64,000 nucleotides of DNA from Dicyema japonicum (taxonomy: Eukaryota; Dicyemida; Rhombozoa; Dicyemidae): assembly GCA_011109175.1 (NCBI GenBank), contig RDEW01000004.1:1140030-1204029 (forward strand). Reading direction: 5' to 3'. The notes beneath the pieces are model-generated. The model saw only the letters and a program-made list of their open reading frames with translations, did no database searches and had not been told where the DNA came from. Position numbers and translations under genes: made by a program. Positions within the stretch are counted from its first letter, which is position 1. Each line of letters opens with the position of its first letter. Below are positions 57,111 through 64,000 of this stretch, one piece after another.

Positions 57111-59545
57111 TGGGATTTCTGTACAGACCACTCTCGGAACTATTATTATTGCCAATGTCTATGTTCTCTCTCCAGGTTCCTGTGCAAAAGAATTTTCTAT
57201 GGATTTGTCTGCCCTAGATATGATGGAAAACTTGTTGGTGTCCGGGGATTTTAATGCCAAGCACCCTTCGTGATATGAGAAACAACCTCCCGACACAAGG
57301 GGATTTCATATTATTTCCCAATTAGACAATCTGTCCATTATGAACGACCTAAATAGGAATACACGAACTCCGTATAATAGAAAGGATTAGATTACCTCGC
57401 CGGATATAACGTTATGTTCACCACGGCTTGCCCGCTTATATGCTGATCAGTAAATTATGACTTACGAAGCCGACCAGTGCCCAGACCATAATCCCATTAT
57501 GATCAATTGTACACAAATGACGCGGTAAAAACAAGTAAATTTTATGACTATTTTAATGCTGACTGGACAGGATTCAGAAGATACGTGGATTCGTCCCTAT
57601 TTAATTTCCATCCAAATAATTTCAACTCAATCAATAGAGCAGTCTATCATTTTAATAAGGTGATTCTGGAAGGGTGAAAACTATTTGTCAGAAAAGGAAT
57701 TTTAAAACTCACCGAGAAGAAATATGATGCTAGCACAATCAAACTAAGAAAAAAAAGGAATTGTCTCAAACGTAAAAAGCACCTAATAAAACATGATAAT
57801 AATAGAATCCGTGCACTGAACATTAAGAACAACGAAAAGACAAAACTTCTCCAAAAAACAAAACTGGGCCGAATTTCTAATCCTATGAAAAACAATTGTT
57901 CACTTACCAAGATGTGCTGCGAAATGTCAATAACGCTAAAAACAATACCGAGGGAGACCGTGAACAAAAGATTGATCTGAATAAATTTACAAACATTTTC
58001 TGAGAATAAGCCACAAACCATATCAAAGGATAGATATTCCTACACACAAAAAACCGAAATCGAAAAGGAAGTATCCAACAATGTATGTTCTACCGGGAGA
58101 TGTCGGACTGTGAACAAAAGATTGATCTGAATAAATTTACAAACATTTTCTGAGAATAAGCCACAAACCATATCAAAGGATAGATATTCCTACACACAAA
58201 AAACCGAAATCGAAAAGGAAGTATCCAACAATATATGTTCTACCGGGAGATGTCGCTTTGGAAATCTATCGAACAGAGAACACCATTCCTATGGACCGGA
58301 AGGGATCCCGATTATTCTGTTGAAAAATATGGGCACAGTGGGAGTATCAGCACTAACATGCATCTTCAACTACTCAATCAATTTCAACTGTATTCCAGCT
58401 ATATGGAAATTTTCGAATATTCATCTAATACTGAATCCTGGGAAACCAAGGGAGGATCCTGCTTCTTACAGGCATTTGTCGCTCTTGTAAGTCCAGAGAA
58501 GATTCCTAGAGAGGATGGTTATGACACTCATTTACGCCAGATATAAGCATGGTTTAAAAAGGGAAGATCACTATCACACATCTAAATACATTAAAGGAGT
58601 CCATAACAAATGGCCTTAACAAAAGACCAGGACAGAAAAAAACGATTGTATGCTCAATTGATATACAGATGGCTTTTGACTCTGTTTCGAGAAAAATTAT
58701 CACGCACAACATATATTCGTTAAACATTGACGCAAACCTGGTTGGGAAATTTTTTTAGTGGTCGACGAGGACGAGTACACTGTGGCAATCGGTGTTCCGT
58801 ATCAAGACTATTAGCAATTGGCGTTCCTCAGGGCTCCCCGTCATTTCCCCTTTTGTTTAACCTTATGATGAATGACTTGCTACTCCCACAAAGGGACGAT
58901 GACATATTATTAACGTATGCGGATGATATAGTCATTGGTTCGAGGAATGTGAGTATTATCGAAGCAACGAGAAGAGTAAAGGACAATCTGAATAAACTTA
59001 GTTTATGGCAATGGGAAAATCAATTGACTGATAGCCAGGAGAAGTCGGTGTTGACCCTATTCACACCAAACAGAAGACTAGGGATAATATCAATTAACGT
59101 CACACTGGATGGGAAAAATATTCCGCAAAACAAATTCCAAAAAATCCAAGGAGTTACCTTTGATACCTTAACCTTTACAAAACACGTCGAAAATATGTTA
59201 TTGACTTGTAAGAAGATAATCAACTTCCTGAAGGCGTTCTTGGGAAACCCAAGATACAAAAAAGATTTGAGTGGACTGGATGTCATACACAAACTGTTCA
59301 TCGAGTCTACAATAGGATACGCATGTAATATCTGGGAATCTAACCTTGCTGCAACGAATTTGGACAAGATCTGCAATATTCAAGTGAAGGCAGCAAACCT
59401 ACGAAGGAAATCTTCCCGTGTGAAAACCTGCCCAGAAACCTTGAAAATATGATAGAGGCGACTGGAACAGTGCCCCTGAAGGACTCGAATATGCGGACCC
59501 CGTCCATTTCAAGGAGACTCATCAACTACTATAATACTGTTGAAA
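57110..59545 (+). mobile_element. LINE family B, endonuclease to 3' end, with internal duplication
   Basis: Endonuclease: IIIANVYVLSPGSCAKEF, LLVSGDFNAKHPS, QCPDHNPIMINC. Linker with a 150-base tandem duplication (57961-58260). RT: early part decayed, CSIDIQMAFDSVSRKI, then frame 58727-59452 with LAIGVPQGSPSFPLLFNLMM, LLTYADDIVIGSRNVS, KSVLTLFTPNRRLGIISI, IQGVTFDTLTFTKHVENM and IHKLFIESTIGYACNIWESN. It ends about 59545. It keeps YADD but has stops in the endonuclease and early RT. Confidence 0.88.
57961..58260. repeat. 150-base perfect tandem duplication inside a LINE
   Basis: TGAACAAAAGATTGATCTGA at 57961 recurs at 58111; the two 150-base units are identical except for about one base (ATGTATG / ATATATG) and the junction. 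A very recent event. Confidence 0.93.
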
Positions 59546-59985
59546 ATTTAATGTACCATTAGTATTCATTGATTTTGTCTGATCACTCGGCGGTCCTAGC
59601 AGTCTCTGAACCGTACAGCAATTCTCGGCAACAACACCTTTACTTAAAGTCCCAACACACCTGAGATTACGGGAGCGATTAAGAAGTAACAGAATATGTG
59701 TGATTGGAAAAGTCAACACACGTGAGGCCTCACATTGAAGACCTTCCGTCGAAGAGCATTAAGATCATCTTGCCTCTTCCCACCTCCGCGATCAAAGCCG
59801 GGGGCTCCACTACTGAAGAAAAATTAACCGTCCCCAAATGTCGTTCTATGATTTCATTTAGGGTCTCGTCTTTAGGGAACTTTCCAGTACATATGTAAGA
59901 GAGGGGATTGGCCTTTTTACGTTCTTACTCGAGGTGGAGGCAAACTTAAGTATTAAGGATTTCAGTTTAAATTAGTGTTCTAACA
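59545..59985. other. Spacer
   Basis: No gene recognised; several short open frames without features. Confidence 0.35.
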
Positions 59986-60260
59986 GATAGAAGGGAATGC
60001 ATTAAGACAACTTTTTCTGTCTTCAGCAGAATGGAAGCAAGCAAAACGATCTGATTTAGATACTTTTCTGTTTTCCAAAGAAAGATTGAGTAAAATTTCA
60101 TCCATTATTTTTCAGACCTATTGACCACCCGGGATGTCTAAATCAAGTCATTCCAATACTGTCCGCACTCGAAGAGTTAACAAGATCTCAGACGAGAGAG
60201 AAGTGCGATATCTGTTACAGACCGAAGACCACCCAGGTGGTTAAAAATTTATACTGAGCA
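59985..60260 (+). CDS. Possible exons of an unrecognised gene
   Basis: Two stretches look protein-coding and are bounded by short-intron-like splice signals: 59987-60072 reads IEGNALRQLFLSSAEWKQAK and RSDLDTF; 60117-60236 reads PIDHPGCLNQVIPILSALEE and LTRSQTREKCDICYRPKTTQ. An intron of about 46 bases ending TTTTTCAG at 60115 would join them in frame, and another GT follows the second stretch at 60237. Downstream pieces (60535-60610, 60603-60670) may be more exons. No family recognised; the CDIC motif could bind metal. Confidence 0.4.
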
Positions 60261-60960
60261 CAGCCTGGTATTGATGATCTCTTCAACAGAATCCTTTATT
60301 ATATAATCTAGGAAAACAACATCGATGCTACTAAAAGACAAATATATTGGACGTAACATGCGAATCGAATTATTTCAGCATTTGTGATAAAAAAAAAACT
60401 CAACTCTTTCCCCTGAAGAGACGATTTTTATCGTTTTTGTCTCCGAAGAGAACACCCGGGAAATCCGATTCAAGGATCCTCGCGTCTAATAGCAATTTTA
60501 TGAAACTCTGTTTTTAAATAATTTGACAGAATTCCCAGCGCTTTGGGATCGACGTGCCAGAAAACGAATTTTCGGATTTCTAAAGACCGCCATACTCATA
60601 CCTCATGATTGAGTCCTATTTAACGACACTGAAAGAGTTGGATATGTTCAAATTTAAACAAAACCCCCAAGTTCATAGTTAATTATCTGACAGACCTCAG
60701 TGTCCAATCGTTCTAGGAGTCAATAGATGGAGTGATAAATCAGATATTTCTACGTCAGAATAGCTTAGAGTTGACACAAAATCATCCAGGATGTTTTAGC
60801 AGAAAACATTTTCCTTTTTGATTGGGGGTCACACTAAGTAAAATAATAATGGATAATATGCTTATATTAAAAAATCAATAAAATTTTACTTTAATTACTA
60901 AAAAATTCAATTTTGTGGTGCAGTGAAATTACAAGTTTTAATATTTCTACATTCTACATG
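60260..60960. other. Spacer with possible further exons
   Basis: Open pieces FPALWDRRARKRIFGFLKTA and ESYLTTLKELDMFKFKQNP occur in different frames. I could not join them. Confidence 0.3.
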
Positions 60961-61090
60961 AAGGCTTCACAAGTTTAGCAAATGATGCCGTCATCAGTGA
61001 GTACTTCACTGCCGAACGAAATAGACTAAAAGGACTCACTTAACAAAAATAAGTAAAGGACATTCCTTGGTTCCCTTCCTACGATAAGTC
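60960..61090 (+). mobile_element. SINE core fragment
   Basis: GATGCCGTCATCAGTGAGTA and TTCACTGCCGAACGAAATAG repeat the conserved core of the tRNA-derived SINE family. The head is missing. Confidence 0.5.
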
Positions 61091-61399
61091 ATCATAATTG
61101 TTCCTTACTCTAATAAATTTCGTATCCTGTTTAGGCGGAGATATAATTACAGTAAACTCTCTCAAATTTGCCGTTTTTGGTTCCAGCGAAATTGTGGCAA
61201 ATTGACAGATTTCAGAAAAAATTATATTTGAAGTTTATCAATTTGAACTTATTGATTCATGTGGTGCGTAATTGCACCATCATGGAACGTCGTTCATATA
61301 ACGGAGCAACACATATTAGACCCAAGAGACTGAACACTACATGCTTTTATGCTAATACACGCAAATATGGACTTTTTTGTTAGTCTTGCAGTGACTTTT

Positions 61400-62155
61400 T
61401 CTACCTCTGATGCATAAAGATGTCTCAAGGGGCTGCATGCTCGCTGTGCATGTGGAACTGCAGTGTCTGCATGGGCACTGGTCGGAAAACCCATAGGATC
61501 ATTCCAAACGAGCATGTCGAACCGAATGACCCTCTAGACTTCAATGATGTGGACAATATTTTGCACTTCTTGTCAGATCTAAAGAAAGCCAGGAAGATTC
61601 CAATCAGGATACCAAGACCCGTCCGGATCCCCGCGGCTACATGCCGGGTCTCTGCAATTGACAATGCTGTGACGTCCGACGACCAGAAGGCTTAGCTAAA
61701 ACTCCTCACTTTCTCCCCAATAGCACTTGGAATTCCATTTATCAACTCAAAAGGAGATCAACGGAACACAGGAAAAAGCACGACACTTGGAAACTCCTTC
61801 CTAAAAAATGAAGAAGAACGTTTAGGTTTTCCATATACATTCTCTCACCATGACGGAAGTCATGAAAACAAAACACCCTGATGCCAATCCTCCGGTTTCT
61901 TTGAATGGCCCCGACAAACTTGGAGAGAGAGTAAATCGTAGACTATTTGAAGGCGACGTCCGAGAGACGTTGCTCGTCGTTGCCAGCGACGATACTGTGA
62001 TGGCCGCTACGCCTGAGGTGCTTGAACTACTCAGACGAAAATATCTATGTCCTCCGGCAGATTACCGCACATTCGTACTTTCGGGGAATTTGTCAAGGGC
62101 GACCGTCACCGAAGGCGAAATGCGGCGCGGCATTTATTTAAAGATAATTAAACTA
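61400..62155 (+). mobile_element. LINE family D, N-terminal part
   Basis: Pieces in order: KTHRIIPNEHVEPNDPLDFN (61.5 kb), LKTPHFLPNSTWNSIYQL-like (61.7 kb), then frame 61850-62160 with KHPDANPPVSL, LVVASDDTVMAATPEVLELL, RRKYLCPPADYRTF and ATVTEGEMRRGI. This is the pre-RT region (ASDDT..PEVL..L..K.P) of the lineage whose C-terminus is at 29.8-31.0 and 21.7-22.0 kb. It stops where a family C element begins at about 62185. Confidence 0.6.
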
Positions 62156-62179
62156 TTTAAATCAGTAAATTTTATTTTT

Positions 62180-62765
62180 AAGGAAAAAGGCTCTCATCTT
62201 TTCTCGGTGTTGATCCCTTGAGCCTACACAAGTTCGTTGCGGACGAGCACTTTTTTTTGGCATTGGTGTCCATTCTTGTTTTTTCGATTAGTTTCTCCAT
62301 GGGCGTCGGTGATTTGATGTTTTCCCTTGTGTACCATATCTCCGTTAGTTTGAAGGTTATTTCCTGGGTTGCGGAGATTTTCTGGATGTTCGTATAAAAG
62401 GCCAGTGGTCCCCATGAAGTACACGCATATGAAATGCATGGTTCGATGTACTGTGAGTAGAGCGTTTTAAGTATAGGGTATGTCCAATTTTGCATAGACC
62501 TGTTAGGCATTTCAGAAGGTTGATTTTCTTCTCACATTTGTTCAGCACGTTAGTGACATGTCTCGTGAAGTTCATGTGCGTATAGAAAGTAAGACCCAAT
62601 ATTTTTTGCCATTTGCTGAACGGCAATTCTCTTCCCTCCGCAGTAACTTATATTGTCCTGTTCGACAATCTTTTGTCCGAGGTATAGAGTTGTAACAGAT
62701 TTTTCGATATTGATTGACCACTCGAGTAGTCGATCCATGTGGTGTTGTATTATTAAAGTAATACT
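62180..62765 (-). mobile_element. LINE family C, 3' part
   Basis: The minus strand encodes MDRLLEWSINIEKSVTTL, KILGLTFYTHMNFTRHVTN, LNKCEKKINLLKCLTGL, LKTLYSQYIEPCISYACTSW. The 3' end at 62180-62190 has the antisense AAGGCTCTCATC, as at 10970. Only two or three shifts, so relatively young. Confidence 0.88.
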
Positions 62766-62819
62766 CCATTCCCAATTTTTTATTATTAGAATTTATAATA
62801 TTTTCTTTATAACTTCTTA

Positions 62820-63745
62820 TTGAAGTAATGAATTCTGCATCATTGCCATTTTCAATGTTTTCTGGAGGATAATTTTCAATCTCTCTCTTAATTTTAAAAG
62901 CATTTCAGCCTTGTTTAATGACTCGTGTACTTCTACACAACCGGATTCTTCCTGTTCCTCAATAGCAATTAATTTCTCATCTTCATCAATTGCCTCCTCT
63001 TCACTGTAATCAATAAACTTCTTCCATTTCAATAGGATCATAAATATCTGTTCTGGATACGACTTCCTCTGTTACATTTATGTTAGTAAGTTCTGATTCG
63101 TATTCTGTACGTTCTAGACGATTAAAACAGTTTGAAATTGTTTGAAATTTGACATCTTCCCATGCCATTTTACAAACAATACAGTATCCCTAAGATTTAG
63201 CTTATATGATTCATATACTCAGTTCTTCTCGCAGTCCAATATAACTGTTAAATATAATAATTTGTGCCTTGTAAAATGAACTTTGAAAGATTCGATGATT
63301 CCAAGATCCATAGGTTGAATAAGTCCTGTACTTTGAAATAAACATAATTTTAATATTTTCCAGATAAAGAGGTGGGTAATGGATATTGGGCAATTATTCG
63401 TTAATAAAAAAATTGATCTTTTTTCAATAGATTGTTATAATTCGTAATCCAATTCGCGAAAATTTTAAGTCATCCATGCTTTTTTAGAATTGTAATAAGA
63501 AACTAAGGAATTATTATCATTATTTTTGAAACATCGGGCATCTTTGGTTTCCCGATTAATAGTTGCTTTAACTTATGTGTCCCTGAGATATTGGCGCAAA
63601 GTATGACTGAAGCTCTATCTTTGAAATTTTTATATCCACCGAAAGATGATTTGCAAATATTCCGAGAAGGAATCAATTTATAAATATAAAACCAAACTAA
63701 TAATTTTGTGATCTTGACGCGTTCCATTAGAGCCAACATCTAAGC
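62820..63745 (-). pseudogene. pogo/Tigger-type DDE transposase pseudogene
   Basis: The minus strand, over several frames, encodes a CENP-B/Tigger-like DDE domain: FYIYKLIPSRNICKSSFGGY, KNFKDRASVILCANISGTHK, LKQLLIGKPKMP, NSKKAWMT, GLIQPMDLGIIESFKVHF (the QPMDxGII signature before the last acidic residue), LRDTVLFVKMAWEDV, FQTISNCFNR, and an acidic tail EEEAIDEDEKLIAIEEQEE. At least five frameshifts or stops. The DNA-binding half would lie beyond 63745 but is not seen there. No terminal inverted repeats found. Confidence 0.8.
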
Positions 63746-64000
63746 ATACTGATCCAGAGGACATTATCGAGAAGTTGAGGTTGATGCTAAAACTCGTTAC
63801 CAGGGAGGGAAATTGTCTCCCAGGGAATGAGTAGATGGATCTTTTTGAATGCCGGCCAGGCGTCTCCTGAGTAAGGTGGATCCAATGACGCCACCAGAAT
63901 AAGAGAAATCTTGAATCAATTAGTAATATGACACCACGTGGCCTTTTAATTTAAATTTAGCTGTTATTCTTCACTGTACGTCATCGATGGAAATAAGGTC
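63745..64000. other. Right edge, nothing recognised
   Basis: No gene or repeat that I can support. Confidence 0.35.

Overview
The window looks like nuclear DNA of a small-genome animal, most probably a dicyemid mesozoan. It is AT-rich, uses the standard stop codons, and carries single-copy animal genes: MAD1, ESCO-type acetyltransferase, XPG, a GCK-III kinase, DNAJC9, TPGS2 and DDX52. Every host gene is cut by spliceosomal introns of about 21-32 bases (one inferred at 41). Introns this short are, from memory, reported for dicyemids. Ciliates and nucleomorphs also have tiny introns, but their genetic code or gene content fits less well. After removing the introns, the coding lengths of TPGS2, DDX52, DNAJC9 and one mucin-like gene divide exactly by three. 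MAD1, XPG, the kinase and a second mucin-like gene are each off by a single base, for which I could place a likely slip site.

Layout. 0-5.6 kb (minus strand): three tandem copies of a gene family that I do not recognise. Each starts with an intron-split hydrophobic leader, continues with a Thr-rich mucin-like stalk, and (in the two complete copies) ends with a C-terminal transmembrane helix and short tail. 8-13 kb: LINE debris, including a LINE 5' end that carries a canonical 2A peptide. 13.4-15 kb: MAD1. 15-20 kb: two long LINE copies, one with a second 2A. 20.4-21.1 kb: a damaged ESCO gene. 22-24.7 kb: XPG endonuclease. 24.8-37.4 kb: LINE and SINE relics of several lineages and a 1.1-kb foldback element. 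37.5-39 kb: GCK-III kinase. 40-49 kb: LINE copies, one flanked by 93-94-base direct repeats and one holding a nested SINE-like insertion with an 11-base target duplication. 49.2-50 kb: DNAJC9. 51.7-52.6 kb: TPGS2. 53-55.4 kb: a third 2A-bearing LINE and a tRNA-derived SINE. 55.5-57 kb: DDX52. 57-62.8 kb: LINE relics and a possible unrecognised gene. 62.8-63.7 kb: a pogo/Tigger-type transposase pseudogene.

At least four LINE lineages coexist. Family A has an APE-type endonuclease and a GSLLGDSED motif after the RT. Family B has a 2A peptide just before the endonuclease and often a GGGGTTAATAA 3' end. Family C ends in GATGAGAGCC. Family D has a C-terminal CRC..LSC zinc-finger-like region and GSWLNAFP. 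Every copy I could read has frameshifts, stops or truncations.

The host genes are unrelated housekeeping functions (checkpoint, cohesion, DNA repair, signalling, chaperone, tubulin modification, rRNA processing) on both strands, not an operon. The item most likely to be undescribed is the tandem mucin-like membrane protein family. The most mechanistically interesting is the set of 2A peptides in LINEs.
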